A stretch of DNA of 50,084 bases, from positions 37,285 through 87,368 of the forward strand of contig CADCIP010000027.1 of the NCBI GenBank assembly GCA_902801485.1, in the 5' to 3' direction. This document shows, in pieces, positions 19,011 to 27,433 of this stretch. Positions within the stretch are counted from its first letter, which is position 1; each line of letters opens with the position of its first letter. The position numbers and the translations under genes were made by a program. The DNA is from an uncultured Bacteroidales bacterium. Its GTDB lineage: Bacteria; Bacteroidota; Bacteroidia; Bacteroidales; Bacteroidaceae. A model generated the notes under the pieces. That model was not told the origin of the DNA and ran no database searches. It saw only the letters and a list, made by a program, of their open reading frames with translations.

Positions 19011-21400
19011 CATTATATAAATCGCATCCCGATAAATTGCTGATAGAGCATATCAAAGGCGTTGTGAAAAATGTCAATAATCGCACTGATTCCCTTTTTG
19101 CGGAAATAGCCGCCATTTTTCACGACTTGGGCAAAATGAATCCTAACTTCCAAGCAAAGTTAGAAGGTAAAACACCCAAAGAATATTCTAATCACTCGCT
19201 TTTGTCGGCGTATGCTTTTTATTGTATGGTGTTGGTTGACAAAAATAGAAAGTTGTCCCCAAATGATATAATCGGATTAATTGTTTTGATAGCCAAACAT
19301 CACGGCAATCTTCCTGACTTTTGTCCATCAGGAGCTGATGGATATATTTTGTCAAGAAATGAAATAAAGGATTTGTTTTCGTTTTTGGAAAACAATGATT
19401 TGCCTTTTTATAATTTCGTCAAATATTTCTATCCGCAAGCACCTGATTTTAGAAGCATTGTAACAAACGAAAAGGCAAAAAACTTTTTTTTAGAAAGATT
19501 GGCATTTTTACCTAAAAACAATAATGAGCCTTTGAATTATTACTTTAATATTAAATCAGCGTTTGCTAATTTAATTCAGGCGGATAAGGCTGACGCTGCA
19601 AAATTCGACTTTTATGTTAAAGAAGACAAAGATGATGTCGTCACTTTTTCAGATGTCTTTTGTGACAAACTTGATGCTTTTTTGAAAACATTGAACCAAA
19701 ATTCTGATTTAAACAGACTGAGAACACAAATTCGATGTGAGGCAGTAGAAAAAATAAACGGCTTGTTACCGAAAGGCAAGAGAGTTTTTGACTTGACAAG
19801 TCCTACGGGTTCGGGTAAAACATTGATATTGCTGTCAATGGCTGCGGAAATAATCAGACAGAAGGGCTCAAAGAGAATCATTTATGCTCTTCCATTTTTG
19901 TCAATTACCGAACAAGTGGAAACTGAAATCTTAAAAATATTCAAAGGATACGAACAATATATACAACGTATAGATTCGAAATCTGTTAATACACGTTTTG
20001 ACGAAATTCAAAAAGAATTGGACTCCATGCCTGACGAAGAAAAAATCGAGGAATTAAACGCCTTGGACTTTAAGGAAGAAACATTCTCATATCCTTTGAT
20101 AATTACCACGTTTGTGAGATTTTTTGAATCTCTCTTGAGCAACAGTAATTCTGTTTTGCAAAAACTCCCCAATTTTTCAAATTGTATTTTCCTGTTGGAT
20201 GAGATTCAGGCTCTGCCTCCGAGACTATATGGATTCTTTGTTGCATATTTGTCGAAGTTCTGCGAAATGTTTGATAGTTTTGCACTTATATCCACGGCCA
20301 CTCAGCCAAATTTTGAATTACCTAATTATGACGATAACATAAAAGCATTTTTTTCTGATTATGAAAAACCTGCCCCATTGTTGCCGCTGAGTTATTTCAA
20401 AAACGAATTGTTCAATAGATACGCTATTACATATAAAGCGGAAACCATTGATATTAATTCGTTAATCAAAATGGTCATAGAAGAAGATGACTCTGTTTTG
20501 CTGATTTTGAACACCATTGATGATACAAAAAAAGCCTATAAGCTTTTATCGGGTAGGTTTAACGGTTTGTTAATTCTCTTGAATACTCATTTTACGCCTG
20601 ATGACAGGAAGATAAAAATTCAAGAAGCGAAAGAAAAACTTGAAGCGAAGGAAAAAGTGATAATTATTTCCACTCAATTAATCGAAGCGGGTGTGGATAT
20701 AGATTTTCCCATTGTTTACCGTGATTTTACAACAGTCGCAAGCATTGTACAATCCGCAGGTCGTTGCAACAGAAATGGCAAAATGTCACAACTAGGCAAA
20801 GTTTTCCTTTTTAAACTTGCAAACAATGACAAGATACGATATGAGTTGATTTTCAGAGGGAATGACCGCGTTTGGATAAACTATACATCCAATGCTTTTG
20901 TTGAAGATTATTATGAGGAGAAATCATTATTGGAGGTACAAAAAATATTTTTTGACCAAATACAAAGAGAATCATTATTCGCTGTGTACGGCAAAAAACT
21001 TGAAGACAACTTTTTGACAGACATAAAATCGTGTATGTTTGAGAAAATTGGCAATTTTAAACTTATCGAAGAAGAATACTTCGGAACAGAAATGCGTTAT
21101 TATGTAGCAGAGAATGACGAAGATTATAAGTTTGAAGAGTTGTTGGAAAAACAAAAACAATTAATAGAATTACTTAAACAAAAGCCGAAAATTAACTTCA
21201 CGATTATCAAAGCCAAGAAAAGAGAAATAGAGAATCACTTAAAGGAAATGGCTAACCGAATTGTTCAAGTGCGATTGAAAAAAGGTCAAAATGCTCCACT
21301 TTCTTTAAGTGAGTCGTATTTTGATTTGTATAAGATAAGTCCGTTCAGTTACTCTTTTGATAAGGGAATTGATATGGACAATGTGGAATGTATATTATAA
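18998..21400 (+). CDS. cas3: Cas3 HD nuclease-helicase
   Basis: 800 residues. The N-terminal HD nuclease has IFHDLGK, YSNHSLLSAYAF and AKHHGNLPD. The helicase follows with Walker A SPTGSGKT (~267), Walker B LLDEIQALPP, motif III STATQPNF and motif VI QSAGRCNRNG. All key residues look intact, so the protein should unwind and degrade targeted DNA. It is the last intact cas gene in the operon. Confidence 0.95.
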   Translation: MSDITLYKSHPDKLLIEHIKGVVKNVNNRTDSLFAEIAAIFHDLGKMNPNFQAKLEGKTPKEYSNHSLLSAYAFYCMVLVDKNRKLSPNDIIGLIVLIAKHHGNLPDFCPSGADGYILSRNEIKDLFSFLENNDLPFYNFVKYFYPQAPDFRSIVTNEKAKNFFLERLAFLPKNNNEPLNYYFNIKSAFANLIQADKADAAKFDFYVKEDKDDVVTFSDVFCDKLDAFLKTLNQNSDLNRLRTQIRCEAVEKINGLLPKGKRVFDLTSPTGSGKTLILLSMAAEIIRQKGSKRIIYALPFLSITEQVETEILKIFKGYEQYIQRIDSKSVNTRFDEIQKELDSMPDEEKIEELNALDFKEETFSYPLIITTFVRFFESLLSNSNSVLQKLPNFSNCIFLLDEIQALPPRLYGFFVAYLSKFCEMFDSFALISTATQPNFELPNYDDNIKAFFSDYEKPAPLLPLSYFKNELFNRYAITYKAETIDINSLIKMVIEEDDSVLLILNTIDDTKKAYKLLSGRFNGLLILLNTHFTPDDRKIKIQEAKEKLEAKEKVIIISTQLIEAGVDIDFPIVYRDFTTVASIVQSAGRCNRNGKMSQLGKVFLFKLANNDKIRYELIFRGNDRVWINYTSNAFVEDYYEEKSLLEVQKIFFDQIQRESLFAVYGKKLEDNFLTDIKSCMFEKIGNFKLIEEEYFGTEMRYYVAENDEDYKFEELLEKQKQLIELLKQKPKINFTIIKAKKREIENHLKEMANRIVQVRLKKGQNAPLSLSESYFDLYKISPFSYSFDKGIDMDNVECIL

Positions 21401-21411
21401 AATAGATATCA

Positions 21412-22419
21412 ATGACCGACCGACCTTCAAATATCATCATCTACAACACCACCGACGGGAAGGCTTCGGTGGCGTTGTATGCCCGTGACGGCAAGATCTG
21501 GCTGAACCAGCAGCAGATGGCAGAACTTTTTGCCACCTCGAAGTCAAATATTAGTATGCACATAGCTGGAGTGCTGAAAGACAGGGAGTTAGAAAAAAAA
21601 TCAGTTGTTCAGAATTACTTAACAACTGCCGCCGACGGTAAGAATTACAACGTGGTTTATTACTCTCTTGAGATGATTCTAGCTGTAGGCTTTAGGGTTC
21701 GAGGTGTACGAGGCACACAGTTCCGACAATGGGCGAATATGCATCTGTCAGAGTATCTGGTAAAGGGATTCACAATGGATGACGAGCGATTGAAGAATCC
21801 TGACGGAAGACCTGACTACTTTGATGAACTGCTGGAACGTATTCGTGACATCAGGGCATCTGAGAAGCGTTTCTATCAGAAGTTGCGCGACCTATTCAAA
21901 CTGAGCAGCGACTACGAGGCACGTGAAAAGGCTACGCAGATGTTCTTTGCCGAGACCCAGAACAAACTTCTTTATGCTGTCACTCATCAGACAGCTGCTG
22001 AAATCATTGTGGACCGCGCTGATGCGGATAAGCCCAACATGGGGCTGACCACATGGAAAGGGAGCATTGTGAGAAAGGGGGACATCATTGTTGCCAAGAA
22101 TTATTTGGAAGTAGAGGAGATTGACAAGCTGAATCGTATTGTCAACCTATTCCTTGAATCGGCAGAGTTGAGAGTGAAGGAACGAAAAGACTTGACACTA
22201 GACTTCTGGCGTGAGAACGTAAAAGGATTGCTGTCATTTCAAGGTCTTGACATTTTGGAAAACAATGGGAGTGTGTCAAATTTGCAGATGGAAGAACATG
22301 TACGTGATGTTTATGCACAATTTGATGCCTGTCGAAAAAGTTACGAGGCACAATTGGCAGACGAAGAGGATTTGAAGTTGTTGGACGATCTGGAAAAAGA
22401 AATCAAGGAGAGGAAATAA
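21412..22419 (+). CDS. rhuM: RhuM-family protein inside the cas operon
   Basis: 335 residues. WLNQQQMAELFATSKSNISMHI is the N-terminal DNA-binding-like motif of RhuM proteins, followed by the conserved core (VGFRVRGVRGTQFRQWAN, LLYAVTHQTAAEII). The family was named for a Salmonella pathogenicity-island gene and often travels with defence islands and restriction systems; its biochemical role is not settled. It starts 11 bases after cas3 and ends two bases before the cas4 remnant, so it sits where cas4 normally begins. It is less A/T-rich than cas8b-cas3, so it probably joined later. Confidence 0.85.
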   Translation: MTDRPSNIIIYNTTDGKASVALYARDGKIWLNQQQMAELFATSKSNISMHIAGVLKDRELEKKSVVQNYLTTAADGKNYNVVYYSLEMILAVGFRVRGVRGTQFRQWANMHLSEYLVKGFTMDDERLKNPDGRPDYFDELLERIRDIRASEKRFYQKLRDLFKLSSDYEAREKATQMFFAETQNKLLYAVTHQTAAEIIVDRADADKPNMGLTTWKGSIVRKGDIIVAKNYLEVEEIDKLNRIVNLFLESAELRVKERKDLTLDFWRENVKGLLSFQGLDILENNGSVSNLQMEEHVRDVYAQFDACRKSYEAQLADEEDLKLLDDLEKEIKERK

Positions 22420-22421
22420 AT

Positions 22422-22502
22422 ATGCACCCTACAGGTACGCATTTTAGCTATTGTCAGATTTGTCATCGAAAGTTGTGGCTCTTTGCCAACGGCAGTATAT
22501 GA
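22422..22502 (+). pseudogene. cas4: cas4 remnant (first 26 codons)
   Basis: The frame reads MHPTGTHFSYCQICHRKLW, then LFANGSI and stops. This matches the start of Bacteroidales type I-B Cas4 (TGTHF-Y-Q-CHRKLWLF, with the first iron-sulfur cysteine). The RecB-like nuclease core and the C-terminal cysteines are missing. The frame runs straight into cas2 sequence in another register, where TGA (22500-22502) ends it. Confidence 0.8.
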
Positions 22503-22743
22503 CTTTGGAGAGAAGCGCGTAGGCAAGATGCTGAAACTGTGTCGCAAGTACTTGCATTGGGTGCAGAATTTGGTATTTGAGGGTGAGATTACAGAAGTTA
22601 AGTTGAAGGAGCTGTTGCAGAAAGCCCATTCTTTCATGGACAAGAAGGAGGATAGCGTCATTCTGTTTAAACATCCGTCTGTTGTGTATATGGATAAGGA
22701 GGTTATTGGCAAGGAGCGAAGTTCGACAGATGTATTTCTATAA
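22483..22743 (+). pseudogene. cas2: cas2 lacking its normal start, joined to the cas4 remnant
   Basis: From AVYDFGEKRVGKMLKLCRKY onward the frame is a near-complete Cas2, including the metal-binding Asp of VYD and the end VIGKERSSTDVFL. Only the first few residues are lost. Upstream bases belong to cas4; the only in-frame start is TTG at 22483. cas1, which normally lies between cas4 and cas2, is absent. A single deletion joining cas4 codon ~24 to cas2 codon ~5 explains this, probably across a short GGCA/GCA microhomology. Confidence 0.8.
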
Positions 22744-22960
22744 GTGCTATTGATGTCGATATATTGCTGGATAACTCTTGCAGGAATTCTGGTATAGTCT
22801 TCCATAAAATAAAATGCTTGATATACAGAAACTTATGCGTTATGTCGATACCCCGGCGAAAAAATATATCTTCACATCGACATTAAATTCCAACTATTTT
22901 ATGTAAATTTGTGCCAATATTTCATTGATTTACAATAATCTCTTATTCTGTAGATACAGG
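22744..22960 (+). promoter_or_regulatory. CRISPR leader region
   Basis: About 217 A/T-rich bases between the cas2 remnant and the first repeat, with no gene. Position and composition fit a leader, which would drive transcription of the array to the right. Confidence 0.65.
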
Positions 22961-23513
22961 ATGTTAATCGTACTTATGTAGAATTGAAATGACGAAATGA
23001 AACAGGAGTTTTACGAACTCTATGACAATGTTAATCGTACTTATGTAGAATTGAAATACGGTAGATCCTGTTCGTGTAGGTGTCGGTATATATATGTTAA
23101 TCGTACTTATGTAGAATTGAAATATTGTCTCTGTAGTTGCAGCAGCTGAGTTTTTCCATGTTAATCGTACTTATGTAGAATTGAAATAGCACAAGACCTG
23201 TAATGGCTGTGCCGCCTGCACGGATGTTAATCGTACTTATGTAGAATTGAAATAGGGCAGCACACGCAGCGGAAAGGATGCCGATGGATGTTAATCGTAC
23301 TTATGTAGAATTGAAATATGGTTTGCCCGACTCGAGGACGTATTAAAATGAATATGTTAATCGTACTTATGTAGAATTGAAATAGCCTCAATACGCTTTT
23401 CCTCAGAAGCATAATATCATGTTAATCGTACTTATGTAGAATTGAAATTAAAAAAGGTTTAGTTTTAGAGGGTAAATAATTAAATGTTAATCGTACTTAT
23501 GTAGAATTGAAAT
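22961..23513 (+). CRISPR. Type I-B CRISPR array: 9 repeats of 30 nt, 8 spacers
   Basis: Repeats start at 22961, 23028, 23094, 23158, 23224, 23288, 23354, 23419 and 23484. Each begins ATGTTAATCG and ends GAATTGAAAT, and all nine are identical by eye. Spacers are 37, 36, 34, 36, 34, 36, 35 and 35 nt. The GAAAT end is typical of repeats processed by Cas6. No repeat decay is seen even at the distal end. Confidence 0.98.
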
Positions 23514-23541
23514 TTGGACGATTAGCAATACACTTAATCTT

Positions 23542-23640
23542 GTCACCCCTCTCGTAGGGGTGTGGATTGAAACTCAAACAGCCTGTCCAAATCCTCCTTT
23601 GCAAAGTACGTTGCCCCTTTATAGGGGCGTAGACTGAAAT
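23542..23640 (+). CRISPR. Relic repeat-spacer-repeat unit of another CRISPR type (I-C-like)
   Basis: 23542-23573 reads GTCACCCCTCTCGTAGGGGT then GTGGATTGAAAC: a 32-nt repeat with an inner palindrome and the GTGGATTGAAAC end typical of type I-C. After 36 bases, 23610-23640 (GTTGCCCCTTTATAGGGGCG then TAGACTGAAAT) is a diverged second copy. It begins only 28 bases after the last I-B repeat. Confidence 0.65.
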
Positions 23641-24041
23641 AGTACCTTTGCCCTTGGTTAGTGTCCGCATCATGTCGCCTAGGTTGACTTTGTTGTGGTT
23701 TGATGATGAAACAAGATGATATACACCCCAGTTTCTTAATCTTCGTCGAATCTGTCTGAGCCTAGCTGCTGACAGAGCCACACATAAGGGCAATAATTAC
23801 CATAATGTATCTCATAGCCTCAGTTACTATCCCGGCGCTTGCCGCCGGAAATCATCAGTAGGATGCCAATTATAATCAGATAGGCAGACATGATATTAAG
23901 GTATCATTGCTTTCTGCATAAAAAGCCCCGAGGGTTTCATCTCCTTCGGGGCGGCATTCTGAAATGTCAGGGTCAAACAACAAATCAGAGTGTAATGCTA
24001 AGAATTAAGCGTTCATGGTTGCAGGAATGCCTAAAATAGCG
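23641..24041. other. Intergenic region between CRISPR relic and RAYT gene
   Basis: About 400 bases without a convincing gene. It contains a small CCGGCG/CGCCGG hairpin at ~23852-23868 and a minus-strand terminator. A minus-strand frame through the relic repeats resembles a broken small secreted protein but is interrupted by a stop. Confidence 0.6.
23918..23952 (-). terminator. Minus-strand intrinsic terminator
   Basis: Stem GCCCCGA/TCGGGGC with a run of T on the minus strand. No minus-strand gene lies just upstream, so it may block transcription from inside the RAYT region or belong to a lost gene. Confidence 0.55.
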
Positions 24042-24049
24042 TATCTTTG
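24042..24049 (+). promoter_or_regulatory. -7 box of the RAYT gene
   Basis: TATCTTTG matches TAnnTTTG, 20 bases before the RAYT start codon. A weak GTTG lies at the -33 distance. Confidence 0.5.
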
Positions 24050-24069
24050 TAAATAAAAAACAAAAAAGC

Positions 24070-25359
24070 ATGACACGTGAAGAGATGATTGCAAAAGGAT
24101 TGACGCCCAATGAAACAAAGCATAACGGACATCGTAGGGCGTTCTTTCATGACTATAATCGACCCGGGACTTATATGATTACGATGGTGACGGAAGGGAG
24201 GAAACGTGTTTTTGGCTGTATCGAGGGGCATATCCGCGGCAAACAAGGAACGGCTGATTACCCTCATTTACATTGTTCTGCCCTGGGTTCTTTGGTTCTT
24301 CAGGAAGAAGTGAAGAAAATCCCCATGTTTTATCCTATGGTAGAGGTGTGGAAAGTGGCATTGATGCCAGACCACATTCACCTTCTGATAAATGTGAAGA
24401 AGAAGCTGCCAGCAGGGAAGCATTTGGGGAACATTGTGCGTGGTTTTAAGACTGGCTGCACGAGGGCTTGGTGGAAATTGGAGGATGAAGCGTCCTGTGA
24501 TGTGCCCTGTGGAGAAGCACAGGGCACAATGTTGCGGAGGGAGGATATTGGAGAAGCACAGGGCACAATGTTGCGGAGGGAGGATATTGGAGAAGCACAG
24601 GGCACAATGTTGCGGAGGGAGGATATTGGAGAAGCACAGGGCACAGTGTTGCGGAGGGAGGATATTGGAGAAGCACAGGGCACAGTGTCTCCGAGGGAGG
24701 ATATGCGCCCCAGTGGAGAAATCCCGAGTACTGTGCCTGAGGTTTTTCCCTCGGGTTTACGGCCAGTTCTCTTTCAGGCGGGCTATCACGATCGCATTGT
24801 TATGAGAGATTGTACGTTAGATAATATCTTTCGCTATATGGAAGAGAACCCTTTTAGGGCGAAGCTTAGGGAAGAGACCCCAGATCTTATGCAACGCCAG
24901 CTACACCTGTGGATTCAAGGCCGCGAGTATGCGGCCTTTGGTAATCTTTTCTTGCTGAAATACCCAGAGAAAGAACAGGTGTTTTTTCATCGGAGAAGCA
25001 AAGAGGGAATCCCTACACATCTCACCCCCGAGTATGATAAGGAAAAGACTCTGTTGCTCCAGCACGCAGAACAGGGCACTGTGCTGGTAACACCGGGCAT
25101 ATCTGAAGGAGAGAAGGGAGTTGTTCAAGCAGCCTTAGCGGAACACTTTGCGCTTATTATCTTACAAAAAGAACCCATTACAGAATATTGGAAGCCTTCG
25201 CAAGGCCGTTTCTACGCTTGCGCTACAGGTAGATTGTTAATCCTGGCTCCTTGGAAGGTTGTGGGAGATTCAGATTATACCCGCTTTCATTCTTTGAACG
25301 ACATGGCTCGTGAAATTTGCCAGGCAACCGATACACGTTTGCTGGGCTTTGGATGTTAA
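24070..25359 (+). CDS. REP-associated tyrosine transposase (RAYT, Y1_Tnp family) with expanded internal repeats
   Basis: 429 residues. The HUH motif is MPDHIHLLI (His102, His104). The likely nucleophile is Tyr256 in FRYMEENPFRA. Such enzymes cut single-stranded DNA at REP hairpins and are thought to spread them. Between the two catalytic parts, residues 148-212 are five 13-residue repeats (EAQGTMLRREDIG type). The C-terminal ~150 residues (GTVLVTPGISEGEKGVV, ATGRLLILAPW) form an extra domain seen in Bacteroidales homologues that resembles DprA/SLOG-type Rossmann folds; this is inference. It has its own promoter. It is the only obvious candidate in the window for mobilising the many G/C-rich palindromes. 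Confidence 0.85.
   Translation: MTREEMIAKGLTPNETKHNGHRRAFFHDYNRPGTYMITMVTEGRKRVFGCIEGHIRGKQGTADYPHLHCSALGSLVLQEEVKKIPMFYPMVEVWKVALMPDHIHLLINVKKKLPAGKHLGNIVRGFKTGCTRAWWKLEDEASCDVPCGEAQGTMLRREDIGEAQGTMLRREDIGEAQGTMLRREDIGEAQGTVLRREDIGEAQGTVSPREDMRPSGEIPSTVPEVFPSGLRPVLFQAGYHDRIVMRDCTLDNIFRYMEENPFRAKLREETPDLMQRQLHLWIQGREYAAFGNLFLLKYPEKEQVFFHRRSKEGIPTHLTPEYDKEKTLLLQHAEQGTVLVTPGISEGEKGVVQAALAEHFALIILQKEPITEYWKPSQGRFYACATGRLLILAPWKVVGDSDYTRFHSLNDMAREICQATDTRLLGFGC
24511..24705 (+). repeat. Five 39-bp tandem repeats inside the RAYT gene
   Basis: Units begin GGAGAAGCACAGGGCACA at 24511, 24550, 24589, 24628 and 24667. The first three are identical, the fourth differs by one base, the fifth by several. 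CACAGGGCAC in each unit can pair with GTGCCCTGTG at 24501-24510. The unit is 13 codons, so copy-number changes keep the frame. Confidence 0.97.
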
Positions 25360-25408
25360 TCGTGATTTGTAAACAAATAAGGAAACACAATTATAACTGA
25401 AGAATATC

Positions 25409-27283
25409 ATGAAAAAGTGGATTTTAGGATTTGTATTGACGATTGCCTGTATATTCCCTTCCTATGCCCGCAAGCAGTGGACTGAGAAGGAAGCATGGAA
25501 ATGGCAGGAGAGAGTTGGCGTTGTGAAAGGGTTCAATGGGATGATTCCTCCGTATCCGGGCATGACGCGCGACGATGTTCTGCGTAAGGCTAAGGAAATC
25601 GGGCTCAATAATGTCCGTTTCTGGATTCCCGGTACCACAGCTGAGGAGAAGATTGCCAATCTGAAGCTTATTGTTGATACGGCAGAGAAGTACGGCATTA
25701 CATGCTCTCCCGTTCTTACGATGCCTTTCCCCAAGGCTTTCGTTGAGTCTGGCGGAACGGATGAGGGCGCTTTGAAGGAGATGGAGGTTTACACCAAGAA
25801 GGTTATCGGAGCGTTTGCCAAGGACCGGCGCATCATTATGTGGGACTTGTTCAACGAGCCAGGCTGCGTGAACTTCTTCTCTGCAGGAGATGCCGACTTC
25901 ACGCTTTCGCTGAAAGCCGTTGAGCACTTCCTGGAATGGAGCCTTGAGATGGATCCTGTTCAGGCCCTGACTTCCAGTATCTTCTGGCGCGGCGACCTGA
26001 TAAACAACGAGACGCCGCTCCACAAGTATGCCCGTGAGGTGGAATCGAAGATGGATGTCCATAACTTCCATGACTATGCGGCGGCTGGCGACAGCGACCA
26101 TCCGCAGGAATACCAGCGCAAGCTGATGGATTATCTGCTGGGCATCAGCAACCGTCCGTTGGTCTGTACGGAATGTCTTACGCGTGTGAACAATTCGGGT
26201 CTGGCGCGCACCTTTGCTGATTTTCAGCCCTATAACGTGAATTTCTATCTGTGGGGACTTTATATATGTGACCGTAACTGGGCAGTCCGTTGGGAGCGAT
26301 CCACGTACGACCCTTATGAGAACCCGTTCCATAACCTGTTGCGCCCTGACGGAGATCCTATTGATTCCCGCGATATAGAGCTGATACGCAACTATTGTTT
26401 CACCAATGGAAAGCAGGTGGATCCCGGAGCCGAATATACAGACAGGTGGGAAAATCAGAAAGCTTGGCGCTGGATGTCGCCCGGTCCGGTAAAAGGACGG
26501 CAGTTCGACAGCGTGGGCGATGCCTTGGCATGGTTGAATACGCCCGAGGCAGAGACGGGTTTCAACAGTCTGAACGTGAAGTGGAACTATAACGAGTATG
26601 CCTCCGACAAGAAGGGCTTCTATGCCCGGACCGATTCCTTGCTGAGGATGGCTGATGCCCGTGGGATGACCGTATTGCCGACGCTCTTGTCGGATGCTGA
26701 CCTGACGGCAGCAGATAAGGAGCTTGCCCAGTATGTCGGACATGTAATCCGACACTACTATCAGGATGCCCGCATACAGGCGTGGGACCTATATTATCAG
26801 CCCGGAGCAGTATCGAGGGATACGGAACGGTTGAAAGACCTGTTGAAGATGCTCTTCCGATACGGCCGCTACGAGTGGCCTAATCAGCCCATGATGGCAA
26901 CGCCTGTTGTCCGGGTTCAGGAATTTGCGCCTGATTTTGATTATCGCAGGGCTTTATATCATGGTACCACCAACGGCTGGAACCGTTTGGAGTATCAGGG
27001 CGGAGCGAATGCTGATTTGTGTTATCTGGCCTGGAAACTGAGTGACGTGATAGCTTTTGCATCCAATCAGACGGCTCCTCAGACGGGCTGGCTGAAGAGT
27101 ATTGCTTTCCGTTACGGGCGTCCTGTCTTTGTGACGAACTGGCAGCCGACAGATGATGCCAATGCCGCTGAGACGTTGGATAACTTCAGCCGAAGTCATA
27201 CGTTCTGGTATCAAAGCGGTAGGACTGCCACTTTGAGGAATATCGGGAATTTCAGGTTTAAGCCGATTACTGTAGGACATTAG
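25409..27283 (+). CDS. Secreted GH5-like cellulase-family protein with a duplicated, partly dead barrel
   Basis: 624 residues, signal peptide ending near FPSYA. Residues ~22-340 form a GH5-like TIM barrel: WDLFNEPG gives the acid/base Glu, and RPLVCTECLTR a nucleophile Glu. Residues ~348-600 look like a second copy of the same fold: AWRWMSPGPVKG mirrors AWKWQERVGVVKG. At the catalytic points it has WDLYYQPG and RPVFVTNWQP, so both Glu are lost. The first barrel may be an active beta-glycosidase; the second may bind substrate. It starts 49 bases after the RAYT gene and precedes a GH43 gene. Confidence 0.75.
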   Translation: MKKWILGFVLTIACIFPSYARKQWTEKEAWKWQERVGVVKGFNGMIPPYPGMTRDDVLRKAKEIGLNNVRFWIPGTTAEEKIANLKLIVDTAEKYGITCSPVLTMPFPKAFVESGGTDEGALKEMEVYTKKVIGAFAKDRRIIMWDLFNEPGCVNFFSAGDADFTLSLKAVEHFLEWSLEMDPVQALTSSIFWRGDLINNETPLHKYAREVESKMDVHNFHDYAAAGDSDHPQEYQRKLMDYLLGISNRPLVCTECLTRVNNSGLARTFADFQPYNVNFYLWGLYICDRNWAVRWERSTYDPYENPFHNLLRPDGDPIDSRDIELIRNYCFTNGKQVDPGAEYTDRWENQKAWRWMSPGPVKGRQFDSVGDALAWLNTPEAETGFNSLNVKWNYNEYASDKKGFYARTDSLLRMADARGMTVLPTLLSDADLTAADKELAQYVGHVIRHYYQDARIQAWDLYYQPGAVSRDTERLKDLLKMLFRYGRYEWPNQPMMATPVVRVQEFAPDFDYRRALYHGTTNGWNRLEYQGGANADLCYLAWKLSDVIAFASNQTAPQTGWLKSIAFRYGRPVFVTNWQPTDDANAAETLDNFSRSHTFWYQSGRTATLRNIGNFRFKPITVGH

Positions 27284-27420
27284 GTTTAGAATTTAAAGTT
27301 TAGAGTTGAGAGTTTAGAGTTGAGAGTCAGTTTATTTAGTTTAGAGTTGAGAGTTTAGAGAGTTTACTGTTTACTGTTTACTGTTTACGGTTTACTGTTG
27401 AGAGTTTAGAGATTAGAGTT
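27284..27420. repeat. Heptamer arrays (TTTAGAG/TTGAGAG and GTTTACT)
   Basis: The whole gap between two glycosidase genes is made of TTTAGAG/TTGAGAG units, then four to five GTTTACT units, then TTTAGAG again. The period is seven throughout. Confidence 0.9.
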
Positions 27421-27433
27421 AAAAAATAAAACG

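Noticed and set aside
22341-22805. 154-residue minus-strand frame over the cas2 remnant
   Set aside because: The plus strand shows clear RhuM, Cas4 and Cas2 sequence here, so this is a shadow.
23497-23793. 98-residue minus-strand frame over the relic CRISPR repeats
   Set aside because: FQSTP-type translation is typical of reading through CRISPR repeats.
23820-23891. 23-residue minus-strand frame with a hydrophobic N-terminus
   Set aside because: Too short, no family match and no promoter; followed by an unrelated broken frame.
25350-25365. GATGTTAATCGT after the RAYT gene, resembling the start of the CRISPR repeat
   Set aside because: Only about 12 bases match, it overlaps the RAYT stop codon, and the rest of the repeat is absent.
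25424-26755. 443-residue minus-strand open frame
   Set aside because: Antisense of the GH5-like gene; no recognisable domain.
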